Source: Diphasiastrum complanatum
Taxonomy: Eukaryota > Streptophyta > Lycopodiopsida > Lycopodiales > Lycopodiaceae
DNA: 64,000 nt
NCBI GenBank assembly: GCA_029204225.1
Contig: CM055102.1
Coordinates: forward strand, 22,251,918 to 22,315,917
Direction of reading: 5' to 3'
Of the stretch, positions 37,013-48,049 are shown piece after piece (positions within the stretch are counted from its first letter, which is position 1; each line of letters begins with the position of its first letter). The translations under genes were made by a program, and so were the position numbers. The notes under the pieces were generated by a model. That model made no database searches. It had not been told where the DNA came from and saw only the letters and a list, made by a program, of their open reading frames with translations.

Positions 37013-39043
37013 TGAATGCCGATTATTGTGCTCAACATCATGATGATTATACCTCTCCTACTCTGATCGATCACAAACAATTACTAGATCTTGACACACC
37101 CATCATTAATATCAATTTTATTGATATTCTTCCACACAATGATGAGTTGTTAAAAATGTTGCATGGCTACCTACTGATGAATCAAAAGATTTTTTCGTAG
37201 ATGACGACAATGTCTTACGAATTCAGAATTGCTCAAAAGAATCAAACATTTTTTATATTCAAATCCTCAACTACATGGAGGCCCTTCCACTTAAGGCCTT
37301 TCCGCAGCTATCATCCAAAGTGGAACCAGTCACCCAAGTTATGATCGAAAAACATGATACCAAGATATATTGGGTCAAACGACCAAACTATCCTTGGGAC
37401 CTCTGTGAGGAAGAAACAATCTTTCAAATCGATGAAATCCTCCATGATGTGCCACCACTTCCTCACCCGCACATCTCACGCCCTCCGAAGTCACAACCTC
37501 ATGGCCATACCATGAAGAAAAAGATAAACCTCTTCAGATTCAGCCGCCTGGCGACCTTACCATTGCTAGGGAAGTTCCTGAGATTGCATATGTTCCTACA
37601 CCAAACCCCGAACCTCCCAAATCACCATCCAAAGTGTTGAAAGACAAGGCCCCCCTCGAATCTCCAGCCCATGATGTGCCTGAATACTTTAAGGACTATA
37701 CGATCGAGGATGTCACAATCCAATTACCCCAAGCTCAATGTGAACCAAATCGTAATTCAAACTATGAAGGCCCTGCCTGCACCATCACTCTACCCTTGAG
37801 TGAGCCAAATGAAACTAACGAATACATTGTCCACGTCGAGGTCCATCTCAATCGCGAACAACGCAGATGGCTTGAAAAGCTACTGCACAAATATAGACAT
37901 CTCTTTGCTTGGTCCTACAAAGACATGAAAGGCGTCTCACCCCAAGTAGTTGTGCATCGTATTCCTCTTAAACCGGGTGCGAGGCCAACTTCTAGTTGTC
38001 CCTACCAATGCAATCCGATCTACAAGGCCAAAATCAAAGAAGAACTCCAACGCTTGTTAGATGCAGGATTCATCTATGAAATTGAACATACTGAGTGGTC
38101 TCCCCAATCGTCATCGTTCCTAAGAAAAATGGAAAACTCCAGATCTGTGTTGATTTTAAGAAACTTAATGTCGTCACAAAACGTGATCATTTTCCATTAC
38201 CTTTTGGAGAATCCATCCTAGAAAATCTAGTAGGAGATGAGGCCTACTCCTTCTTAGATGACTTTAGCGGATATAATATGATCCAAATTGCTGAAGAAGA
38301 TCAACATAAAACTACTTTTGCCGCAGAATAGGGAACCTTTTATTGGAAAGTCATGCCTTTTGGTCTCTACAATGCTCCTAGCACGTTTCAGCGTGTTATG
38401 CAAGCTGCCTTTTCTCAGTAGATGGGCGACACCCTCAAAGTTTACTTGGATGATTTAGGGGCACATTCAGAAGAAATACGACATCTGTCTTTGCTAAAGA
38501 AATTTTTTATCCAATGTCAACAATTCGGTATCTCCCTGAACCTTGAAAAATGTCAGATCTGGGTAACAGATGGTATTGTGTAAGGACATATCATTTCAAA
38601 AAATGGCATCGCAATGGACCCAGAAAAGATCCTCATCATTCAAAATCTACCGGAACCACGTACCATCCGCGATGTTTTATTTTTGACTTCGCTAATAAAG
38701 CACGATTAATCTACAAGGTAGTTGTTGTCCCCAAATGGGCTGATGAACAACGCGTCGCATTCAATCAACTCAAAGAAGCCCTTACCAATGCACCTATCCT
38801 CCAGGCCCCTGATTACTCCAAAAAATTCTATGTGCATACCGATGCATCCAAGTATGCCATTGGAGCAGTGCTCACCCAACCGGGAGAATTCAAAAAGGAT
38901 ACTTATTGAATTCAATCATACCACTACAGAGTGTGAAGCTTTGGACATGGTATATGCAGTTCAGAAGTTTCGCCATTATCTTCTGGGAAAAGTTTTTGTC
39001 TTCTTCACTGATCATCAAGCACTCCTATATCTCATGAACAAGA

Positions 39044-39044
<1 letters not shown>
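37013..39044 (+). mobile_element. Degenerate Ty3/Gypsy pol fragment (RT and RNase H)
   Basis: Plus-strand pol with stops and shifts. It begins with linker sequence (IININFIDILPHNDELLKML), then reaches the RT entry (NREQRRWLEKLLHKYRHLFA, VVHRIPLKPGARP, YKAKIKEELQRLLDAGFIYE at 37840-38080). Next come IVIVPKKNGKLQICVDFKKL, FLDDFSGYNMIQIAEEDQ, the VMPFGLYNAPSTFQRVM block, the YLDD catalytic box (about 38440) and the RNase H part (YVHTDASKYAIGAVL, TTECEALDMVYAVQKFRHYL, FFTDHQALLYLMNKS). It stops abruptly at the (TA)n run; integrase and LTRs are missing. Stops at about 38328, 38420 and 38581 make it inactive. Confidence 0.85.

Positions 39045-39097
<53 letters not shown>
39045..39097. repeat. (TA)n microsatellite
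   Basis: About 26 TA units, lying exactly where the Gypsy RNase H frame ends. Confidence 0.95.
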
Positions 39098-39100
<3 letters not shown>

Positions 39101-39351
39101 TCGTTATGCTACTACGTGATCTATAAAATATATCAATAGCTGCATTTTTTTTTGCAAAATATTTCAAGTACTAAAGCAATGAACAACCTCGAAGAGTTCC
39201 AAACCTAGTGTTAGAAATCTAAAAATATTTGGTTGTATGTGTTTGCTTAGATCTAGGAACGAAGTTTGATGTTGCTAGTTTCAAAAAATCTATATGGGTT
39301 ATTCAACTTAACACGAGGCTTACAAGGTCTATGATCCTATCAAAAGTTCGG

Positions 39352-39928
39352 TGTTAAAATTGTCAACATTTCCTAGCTAGTTTGAGGGCTAAATTGGCAA
39401 TTTTTGTACATACTTTTGGATATAACCTTTCACACGTGTGAAAGAGGCATGTTATTTGGACATATAGGCCAAAATTGGCTATTTTAGGTTACTGGTGTCC
39501 TAAAATTGGGTCCTAAGTTCTAGAGAGAGGAGAGAGAGTCATCTCTCTCACCTATATTAGGCTGAAATTCATGGAGAACAGGTTGGAGAAACTTTTTGTA
39601 TTGTTGAGAGAGATCACTAGATCATTGTCACAGTTTCTTACTCCATTGAGAGCATTGCTTTGTGTATTGTCTTCAAGCTTTTGTGTATGATCTTAAGAGA
39701 TTTCCAAAAGTGGTAGGCTGCTGTTGGAAGCCCTGTTTGTTGTTATTTTTGGCTGCCATCAGTATCTTTTATTAGTTTCTTTTGTCACTTGAATGCTTTG
39801 TCAAGTTCATGTGTATCAAAGGTAGCATTAGGATGCTTTGCCATTTCTAGCTTTTGTAGCTTGTTGTGCAAAGATCTTAGCCAAGTATTTTGGGAGTTTG
39901 GATCCATACAAAAACCACTTTTTTCACA
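39352..39928 (+). repeat. Element B 5' LTR (shortened)
   Basis: Starts TGTTAAAATTG where other family copies have TGTGAAAATTG. It lacks about 80 bp after GAAAGAGGC that the 3' LTR and the solo LTR keep. CACACGTGTG is at 39431-39440. Confidence 0.85.
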
Positions 39929-39940
39929 TGGTATCAGAGC

Positions 39941-40473
39941 TAGTTGGCTGTTATTTTTAGTAAGGTTTCCATTTATGGTGATATTTGGATGTTTGATCAA
40001 GTTCTAGCATGATTATGCATTGCACTGTTGATCAAATCTTACTAACCTTTGTTTTGTGAGTTGAACTTGTGGATAAAAAGCATATTTCAGGTCTATTGAA
40101 GATCAGAAGCTAAGAAGAAGCTATTTTGGATCAGATCATAACACCTAATCATTTGTTGATTGTGAGGCTTGTGCATATTCAATACTAACAATGTTCAGTT
40201 CAATGTATTGTTGACAATCTCCACTTTTGTGGATGGACACTCTCCTTTGTGGATGAACACTCTCCTTAAGTGGATGACAAATACTCTTTCAGTGATTTTA
40301 TATTCCTCCAAAAGGCTGAGCAAAGCTCCCACTTGGATGAAAGATCCCCTTTTGGGAGAACAGATTGTCAACAATTTTTTGCATAAATTTTGGTGTACTT
40401 TGTTGAGCATGTAAGTAACTCTCCTTATGTAATTTGATTGGAGCATTTGCTGGAAGGTTTTAACCATTATGCA
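39941..40473 (+). other. Element B leader before the nested insertion
   Basis: No gag is recognisable in this 530-bp segment, which contains a small GTGGATGGACACTCTCC / GTGGATGAACACTCTCC direct repeat near 40230. It ends with ATGCA (40469-40473), the left target duplication of element C. Confidence 0.5.
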
Positions 40474-41172
40474 TGTGGAAAAAGTACAAAAAGGACCAAG
40501 AGTGGATCCTAATCTGATCCTCAAGAGGGATTGGTTGTCAGATTACTTGATCTATCAATCTACTTGAGATTAAGATCAATCTAGATCAATTCTAGACACA
40601 AAATCCTAACAAGAATTAATTGAAGGTAAGTGTACTTTCTGATTTCCCACGTGTGAAACCCTGTTTGAGTACGGACTTCAACCTGAAAATCAAGTACACA
40701 TTGATAGCACCTCAAAACAATCAAAACAAATGTAGACAAATGGAGAGCATCACTCAAAATTGCTTCCAAAACCAAGATTGGTGTCTCACACTGATTATGG
40801 CCAAATGTGGCTCTATATATACAATAAGTGGGAGCTCGTGGTACTGATCATCCCTTTGATCCCACATGTGTGAAGGTGCTTTGTCATATAATGATTCATC
40901 ATGCAAAACTGACACTTGGACAAAACCTTCTATTTTGAGCACTTTGGTCCATTTTTCTTCTATATGGAGATCTACTTGGAAATCTTCTAGAAGTCAAAAT
41001 TCACCTACTTCAGCTTATTCCACACATGTGAGCTGTCCTCTACACACGGGATATGACACCTAACCAAAGGATGTGGCTCATGCAATCAATAGATTGATGC
41101 CATGTATCATATGTCTAGAAAACTAGTTTTTGGCCTTTTTAGCCACTAGAACTTGAATTAAATCATATGTAT
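40474..41172 (-). repeat. Element C 3' LTR, missing its inner end
   Basis: Aligns with the right LTR from the outer TGTGG to about AAATCATATGTA, then diverges. About 130 bp at the U3 start present in the right copy are absent, and no polypurine tract is visible at the break. Confidence 0.75.
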
Positions 41173-41777
41173 GATTTATTAGGATCACAAAGATCTAACA
41201 TCATGTTACCATGATCTAGAGAATTAGACTCATCCAAATTGGCAAGACTATGCATGCTATAATAACAAAGTGTTTGCATCATATCTTCATACTTGTTTAC
41301 CATGCTAATCTCAGATCCAATGAGGCTAAATACTTCATTATGGAGATAAGTGTCTTTAGAATATGATTCACTTACTCTCATAAAGAATTTACAATTTGCC
41401 TCAATACAAATTTTCAAACTATGAGTGAACGAATCACTTTTGCTCTTACATGACTCAAGAGCATACATTTGATGAGATAACCATTTGCTTTCTAATTGAT
41501 TTAAAATCAATTTCAACCTTTTAAGAACATCATCTATGTTCTCAAGAGAGACTTCGTACTCAACTAGTATGGCTTTACTCCAATTTTGAGATGCAATGAT
41601 CTCACTAAAGCAAATTGATTTATCAAATGACATAGGAGAAGTAAGTATGAGATATATACCACATGAGGTATGCTCCTCTTTCCCTTGAAATGTGACCCAC
41701 ATGGACTCAACCATGTTTCTTGAGATTCTTTTTGGAATCACAACTTGAGAAGGTCTCTCCTCCTCAATCCTTGACAT
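41163..41777 (-). CDS. Extra ORF of element C, shared with element E
   Basis: An unbroken 204-residue minus-strand frame. Its C-terminal half (LNQLESKWLSHQMYALES, ICIEANCKFFMRVSESYSK, DTYLHNEVFSL) aligns with the broken frame of element E at about 21150-20850 (DANCKLLIRISETSLKDTYI). The N-terminal part starts MSRIEEERPSQVVIPKRIS. It has no recognised domain, signal peptide or transmembrane segment, and a moderately acidic, helix-prone composition. It lies where pol would normally be. I do not know its function, and it could be an over-reduced pol remnant. Confidence 0.55.
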   Translation of the reverse strand: MSRIEEERPSQVVIPKRISRNMVESMWVTFQGKEEHTSCGIYLILTSPMSFDKSICFSEIIASQNWSKAILVEYEVSLENIDDVLKRLKLILNQLESKWLSHQMYALESCKSKSDSFTHSLKICIEANCKFFMRVSESYSKDTYLHNEVFSLIGSEISMVNKYEDMMQTLCYYSMHSLANLDESNSLDHGNMMLDLCDPNKSYI

Positions 41778-41816
41778 ACTTCAATCCTTGGCACACGTGA
41801 ACCTTGAGATGACTCC

Positions 41817-42062
41817 TTAAGATCCTCTCCATGATGCTCCTTTTTTATGGAAATCCGAACACCTTTCCTTGGACTTGTCCTTCTTGTATTTGCATTTTGA
41901 ACTTGAAGCTCCATCCTTCACCTCGCTCCCATTGCTTTGGTTCTCCTTGGATGAAGTGGTCTTCTTTTTGTAGCATCTTGAGAAAAAATATCCTCCCTTG
42001 CCACAAAGGTTGCACTCGGGATCCTTTCTTTCCTTCAATAGGATGCCACCTATTGATGCCAT
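41817..42062 (-). CDS. Reduced zinc-knuckle ORF of element C
   Basis: An 81-residue frame with a knuckle-like CNLCGKGGYFFSRC, in which the histidine of CCHC is absent, followed by a Lys/Ser-rich tail. It looks like the C-terminal tip of Copia gag; the main gag domain is missing. Confidence 0.5.
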   Translation of the reverse strand: MASIGGILLKERKDPECNLCGKGGYFFSRCYKKKTTSSKENQSNGSEVKDGASSSKCKYKKDKSKERCSDFHKKGASWRGS

Positions 42063-43728
42063 GTGAATAAAAACCTGTGATATGATTCTAAAAATGTATT
42101 TGTGACTTTCAAGAGACTAGATTTGAAACAATCTAGAAGGATCTACAAAAGATCTAGCTCACAAACCTAAGAATCAATCTTCACAGTAATGACTAGTCAC
42201 TTGGAAACTTTGCTTTGATCACTAAGACAAAAGCACACAATCTTTGAATCAAATCACTAAAGAAATCAGATCCAATCTCCTATTGGACTCATCAAATACC
42301 AATGACTCTTTCTTTTGAAAGTTGAAATGGATGTGAAAAAGATTTGACACCTAGATTTTCCTTTTCACTTGACTAGTTCTCTCAACACTTGAGATTTTTG
42401 AACAAAAGATGGGTTTTGTTTCAAATACATGAAAATCAAACTTAATCACTACTTTTGGACTCACTCTTGACCCAAATAATCTCACTTGAGGTTTAGAATG
42501 AATTTGATTTGATTTGACAACAAACTATACCACCAATTTTTCACAAAGCTTAAAAAATTAGACAACTAGAGGTTCACAAAGATCTCAACCATGCATGAAT
42601 ACTCAAATATGGACTCCTCCTCATTCTAGACATCCAATGGGATCTCAAATTGACCCTCACACTCTCACAAAGAAAGTTGAATAGAACTAATTTGAGTTTC
42701 ATACATACTATGTCAATTTTTGCTCAATAAATTGAATTCAATCACTCCTATTGGATTCCACCAATTAATCTACTTTTTAAGACTTGGAATGAAATTCAAA
42801 ATCAAAAGTTGTGATTTTTCTCACTAAGATATTGTGCTTCAAAGAGCTAATGCCACTTAGAAAGATTTGATCACCTAGGAGAATACAAATTCTCCACCAA
42901 TAACAACACATAATGAGCTTCTAGATCTTGCCCTCTACAAAGGAAGGAACTCTTAAAAAATTGGATCTCTCTCTACACATTTGCCATTGACACCTTAATG
43001 AATCTTTTCAAACCTTACAATCACCCAAACAAATTGAGCAGGGTTGAACAATGTGACTTGGATCTCAATCTCTTTTCTAGAACTCTCAATTGAAGCCAAT
43101 CTATGTCAAATTCTACAAAAGATTTGCATAGATGGTCTATATGCACTAGAAACTCTCAAAGGTTTCACTTGGAGGATAGATCCAAGGATGTTTTCTAGCA
43201 AATTGATGCTTCTAAACTTGACCCTATCACTCTTGAACAAATCTAGAGTGATGGTACAATGGATTTTATCCTCTCACCTTGCATATCACTCCTTAATCTA
43301 TGAATTTTGGCAAAATCTCTCTCAACTTCAACATGCACTCAAAAAATCAGAGAAAATCATTTAATGCTCCTAATTCAAGCTTCAATTTTAATTTTTTGGC
43401 TGATCTAATCCAAGAACTAATCAAGGAATTAGATTTTCTATAGAAAATGCTTGATTTTGCACTAAAAATCTCTCAAATTGGGTATGTGAGTCAAATTGTA
43501 CAAATTTTTTAATTTTCTCAGCCAAAACCGGAGCTGTACGGCCTCACACGTGCGAAAAGGGTTCCTACAGCCCACAACAAGATTTGGACCAAAAATTTTG
43601 AGGATAGCTATCAATTCCAACTCGCTACACAAAATTTGACTAGTTTCCAAAAAACTGCTAATTTTGGCTTTGATTTGGATTAACCCTATCAATTTCAACA
43701 AAAACTCTTGTACTTGGCTCTGATACCA

Positions 43729-44561
43729 TGTGGAAAAATTACAAAAAGGACCAAGAGTGGATCCTAATCTGATCCTCAAGAGGGATTGGTTGTCAGATTA
43801 CTTGATCTATCAATGTACTTGAGATTAAGATCAATCTAGATCAATTCTAGGCACAAAATCCTAACAATAACAATCATTAATTGAAGGTAGGTGTACTTTC
43901 TGATTTCCCACTTGTGAAACCCAGTCTGAGTACGGACTCCAACCTGAAAATCAAGTACACATTGATAGCACCTCAAAACAATCAAAACAAATGTAGACAA
44001 ATGGAGAGAATCACTCAAAATTGCTTCCAAAACCAAGATTGGTGTCTCACACTTATTATGGCCAAATGTGGCTCTATATATACAATAAGTGGGAGCTCGT
44101 GGTACTGATCATCCCTTTAATCCCACATGTGTGAAGGTGCTTTGTCATATGATGATTCATCATGCAAAACTGACACTTGGACAAAACCTTCTATTTTGAG
44201 CACTTTTGGTCCATTTTCCTTCTATATGGAGATCTACTTGGAAATCTTCTAGAAGTCAAAATTCGCCCACTTCAGCTTATTCCACACATGTGAGCTGTCC
44301 TCTACACATGGGATATGACACCTAACCAAAGGATGTGGCTCATGCAATCAATAGATTGATGCCATGTGTCATATGTCTAGAAAACTAGTTTTTGGCCTTT
44401 TTAGCCACTAGAACTTGAATTAAATCATATGTACAACCTATATGATTATGGTACATGACAAGTACACTATTTTAACACGTGGGAACAGGCTCCACACATG
44501 TGTAATCATCCTATATACATGATTTTTGGCCTCTACCAAGCTTATTTTTGCATTTTTCACA
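43729..44561 (-). repeat. Element C 5' LTR (833 bp)
   Basis: Complete TGTGG...CACA LTR with the initiator-Met primer site adjacent. A PyPyCACATGTG-type palindrome occurs several times (CCACATGTGTGAAGG near 44124, CCACACATGTGAGC near 44282). Confidence 0.8.
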
Positions 44562-44566
44562 ATGCA

Positions 44567-45678
44567 AATGTGTTTTCAGGTGGATCTAGTTCACACATGA
44601 CTAGTCACAAGGAGTTCTTTACTTCTTTGATCTCTTATGTTGGAACCAAGAAAGTGGTTCACATGCCAAATGGTGGTGTGTATGATCAAAGGTATTCGTT
44701 CAATTCCTATTTGTCTTTCTACTAATAGGAATGCAAGGCTCGACGGTGTTCTTTACATTCCTTCACTTTGAAGGAATTTGCTAAGTGTTGGTCAAATGTT
44801 AAAGAAAGGGTACAAGACAAAGTTTGTTGGGGATGTTTTCTTCATTACTAAGGGAGATGTCTTGATTGCTAGGGGCAATTATGTCTAAAAAGAGGAATGA
44901 AATGGATGTTGGTGGTTCTCTCAACTTTCAAAAGTCAATTTTTAGCATCAATAAGATTGGTATATCTTATGCAAAGTCTAAAGAGCTTCCTTATGCTAGA
45001 TCTAGATTGAGATCTAATGAGCTTCTTGGAGATAGTTATTGTTGTGCTAACTTGGCAACATTTGGTGAATCTATGATCAATGTTTTGGATCCATTGGATC
45101 TTGAAGATGGACTAGTGCTACCTACTGGTCAAATAGAGTCATGTGGTGCTAAATTAGTATCGTGTTTGAACTCTTCTACTCATAGATTTTCAAGTCTTGG
45201 TGGCTCTTCAATGGAACTACATGGCAAGTGCAAAAATGGAAAAGGTAAGAAGAGAGCTAACTTCATCAATAAAGGTGATGAAAACTTGTATTTGGAAATG
45301 GTTGTTGCTAATGACTTATTTACTCATTTGGAAAAAACTGGTGCTTTGAGCATGATGGAAGAAAAAGTTTCTTTTGCATCTTTATGTGATGAGTCCAAGA
45401 AATTCATTTGTGCAACAAGTGGTGTCACATGTATTCATAAAGAAAGTAGATTAAAAGGTTCTATCTTGAGACTTGGTGAGGAAGATCTCAAGTCAAAAGG
45501 AAGAGATGAATGTGAAGTGTTCAAAGTAGGATGTACTTTGAATGATGCTTTTGTGAATGATAGTGAGGGTTCATTATCATTACCTATATCATTGATTAGA
45601 AGTCCAGGTTTGGCAAGAAAAAGTACTTACAATCATTCTTATGTTGAAGGTACCATGTATTCTTTTCATGGCTTCTAA
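44567..45678 (+). pseudogene. Element B protease remnant and first ORF
   Basis: The protease remnant (SGGSSSHMTSHKEFFTSL at about 44575) is broken. From 44866 to 45678 a 270-codon frame is open. It aligns with element A in INKIGISYAKSKELPYARSR, SMELHGKCKNGKGKKRANF, SGVTCIHKESRLKGS and FKVGCTLNDAFVNDSEG. A module LEDGLVLPTG...SCGAKLVS...THRFSS (45085-45200) occurs in element A further downstream. The domain is unknown. Confidence 0.6.
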
Positions 45679-46534
45679 TGTTCGAGACTCTTCCATTTCT
45701 TATGATGCAACTATCAAGAGGGAGATTGCTAACTTTTGTGGTGTGATCATTAAGAGGGAGTCTTGTGAAGGAAAGGGCAAAGGAAGAGTGACTCTTGGGA
45801 AGATCCAAGACATGGATCTTACATCTCTTCATCAACTCAAAGGATGCTATGATTGTGGTGGAGTGTTCATGCATGATCAAGATGGCAAAAGGTTGGATGA
45901 AGAAGACTACATGGAGCAACTCAAGTGGCAATTTCTTCAAGGCAAGGAAGATCTCATTGGTGAGCTCACTGAGGTTTTGTTTGAGCTCAAATGGGCTGGT
46001 TTGATTAGGTTTGATACTCAACTTCATCTACTCTACTTCATGTTGGATAGAATTGTAGAAATCTATCTTTTGGTTTATGATGGTGACATTGTTTTCACTA
46101 ACTATAGTGAAAGGTTGAAATCAAGCAATGATGAGATCTTACGGGATGTTAATCATGTGTTTGAGAGGGAGTATCTTCAAAGGTTCAGATCTGAAGATGT
46201 TTATAAATGCAAAGTCCTTGATGTTTTATTGGAAGATCAAGATGTTTATCTTGAATTGCTTCATCAACACCAAGAGGCAAGTAGCAATTGGAAGCTAGTC
46301 AAAAGCATCAAAGGGGAGCCACATGGGCAAAGCATTTTGGATTTGTTTTTACAGGTCCTTGAAGGTTCAAGTAAGGTTCTTGGAGCAGCAAGGAACTGTC
46401 CTTTTACTCTACCTTACTTGTTTAATCTCATGATTGAACATTGTCATGTCAATGTGTTGGAATTGTCAAAATTCAATGAAACTAGTTCCATAGTTTTTTT
46501 TGGATCTTGGAGATGGAATAGTTATCATTGCTGA
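45641..46534 (+). CDS. Element B second ORF with RT-derived relic
   Basis: A 297-codon frame overlapping the first ORF by 38 bases in another frame. An internal MASN start (about 45668) is shared with element A. The segment 45895-46190 keeps shortened Copia RT landmarks (DYMEQLKWQFLQGKED, RFDTQLHLLYFML, EIYLLVYDGDIVFTN, HVFEREYLQRF), with YVDD replaced by YDGD as in element A. Later parts (LELLHQHQEAS, KLVKSIKGEPHGQ) also match element A. Loss of the catalytic motif means this is not an active RT. Confidence 0.6.
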   Translation: MLKVPCILFMASNVRDSSISYDATIKREIANFCGVIIKRESCEGKGKGRVTLGKIQDMDLTSLHQLKGCYDCGGVFMHDQDGKRLDEEDYMEQLKWQFLQGKEDLIGELTEVLFELKWAGLIRFDTQLHLLYFMLDRIVEIYLLVYDGDIVFTNYSERLKSSNDEILRDVNHVFEREYLQRFRSEDVYKCKVLDVLLEDQDVYLELLHQHQEASSNWKLVKSIKGEPHGQSILDLFLQVLEGSSKVLGAARNCPFTLPYLFNLMIEHCHVNVLELSKFNETSSIVFFGSWRWNSYHC

Positions 46535-47199
46535 TTTTTATGATCAAGTACGTGCATTCATTCAAATCTTGAAAGATATTGAAGTGGTCAATATGTTTAC
46601 TTTTGAGCAAAGTTCAAGATCTAGCATCCTAGTGTTGGCAAATTGGCAGATTGTTGACAATGTAGGATCAAGTGTTGTATGCAAATCCTGTAGAGATACT
46701 TCAAGTATTTCGAGTTCAGGTTTTGCTCATTCAAATGGACGAGAGAACACATCATTCTGGAATTCATTCACTCAAGGGATTTCATGGATTGGAGATCTAC
46801 AAAGGCAAGGTGGTGATGGAGGTTCATTCATGGAGATACATGGTGCATTCACTATGGGCATAGTGGAATGTGGAGGAGGCATGCAAACACTTGTTGGTTA
46901 CTTTCACTTACAACTTGTTTGCTGCTGTTTTACAGAGAATTAAAAGGTGGATACATGGAGGAATCATTTCATTATGATTCTATGTTCTTTTACATGTATC
47001 TTGTTCACCATTCTATGTAAAATTGATGTAAGAAATAGTGAAGCATCCTATATGGGCACTATTATCTATATCAATTATGTTGTACTTCATATTGTACATA
47101 TTAGAACACTTGAGAAGAGATCTATTATCATGATGGAGATCATTCTTAGGTTGGAGCAAAGTAGTGTTGTAAAACTAGCAAGTTAAATTGAAGAGGGAG
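46535..47199 (+). other. Element B 3' internal region
   Basis: Open to about 46943 in another frame, with a GGDGGSFMEIHGAFTMG module like that at the end of element A. The rest is untranslated sequence leading to the polypurine tract. Confidence 0.5.
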
Positions 47200-47856
47200 T
47201 GTGAAAATTGTCAACATTTCCTAGCTAGTTTGAGGCCTAAATTGGCAATTTTTGTACATAGTTTTGGATATAACCCTTCACACGTGTGAAAGAGGCCTAG
47301 ATACTTTTATTTTAGTATATATTTCATGTTGAAGAAGTCTCAAACTTCAGGACCTTCGAAATGACACCAAAATCATGTTATTTGGACATATAGGCCAAAA
47401 TTGGCTATATTAGGTTACTGGTGCCCTAAAATTGGGTCCTAAGTTCTAGAGAGAGGAGAGAGAGAGTCATCTCTCTCACCTATATTAGGCTGAAATTTGT
47501 GGAGAACAGGTTGGAGAACCTTTTTGTATTGTTGAGAGAGATCAATAGATCATTGTCACAGTTTCTTCCTCCATTGAGAGCATTGCTTTGTGTATTGTCT
47601 TCAAGCTTTTGTGTATGATCTTAAGAGGTTTCCAAAAGTGGTAGGCTGCTGTTGGGAGCCCTGTTTGCTGCTATTTTTGGCTGCCATCAGTACCTTTTAT
47701 TAGTTTCTTTTGCCACTTGAATGCTTTGTCAAGTTCATGTGTATCAAAGGTAGCATTAGGATGCTTTGCCATTTCTAACTTTTGTAGCTTGTTGTGCAAA
47801 GATCTTAGCCAAGTATTTTGGAAGTTTGGATCCATACAAAATCTACTTTTTTCACA
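47200..47856 (+). repeat. Element B 3' LTR
   Basis: Full-length family B LTR (TGTGAAAATTG...TTTTTTCACA), with CACACGTGTG at 47279-47288. It aligns with the solo LTR at 1224-1859. Confidence 0.9.
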
Positions 47857-48049
47857 TTCGATACTATTGGGCAAAGATGTAATCTTTCTTGAGATCAATT
47901 TTATGACTTTAAAGCAATCTCATCTAAATTTATTCCTCCTAGCTATAATACAATTCCTCAACAATAAAAAGATCATCCATTTGTAGCATATGATGTTGTT
48001 GCACCTCTATTTCACATCCTACTCATTCACATTCTTCTAATTTTGAAGA

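Larger units (their letters stand above)
40474..44561 (-). mobile_element. Non-autonomous Copia-like element C nested in element B
   Basis: Begins TGTGGAAAAAG and ends TTTTTCACA with ATGCA on both sides (40469-40473, 44562-44566). The right LTR (43729-44561) is followed inward by the minus-strand primer site TGGTATCAGAGC (43717-43728). It has only about 2.5 kb of internal sequence, with a reduced zinc-knuckle ORF and the extra ORF shared with element E; no protease, integrase or RT was seen. The region 42100-43700 holds no convincing frame. Confidence 0.85.
39352..47856 (+). mobile_element. Copia-like element B, host of nested element C
   Basis: LTRs at 39352-39928 and 47200-47856 (family B, TG...CACA), a TGGTATCAGAGC primer site (39929-39940) and an AAGAGGGAG polypurine tract (47191-47199). 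Flanks are TTCGG (39347-39351) and TTCGA (47857-47861), a target duplication with one mismatch. Without nested element C it is about 4.4 kb. No gag remains between primer site and element C. The coding part resumes at the protease remnant at 44580 and has the same ORF plan as element A, including the RT-like relic. Confidence 0.85.

Noticed and set aside
38095-38331. Active Gypsy reverse transcriptase
   Set aside because: RT motifs including YLDD are recognisable, but in-frame stops and shifts interrupt the frame and integrase and LTRs are missing.
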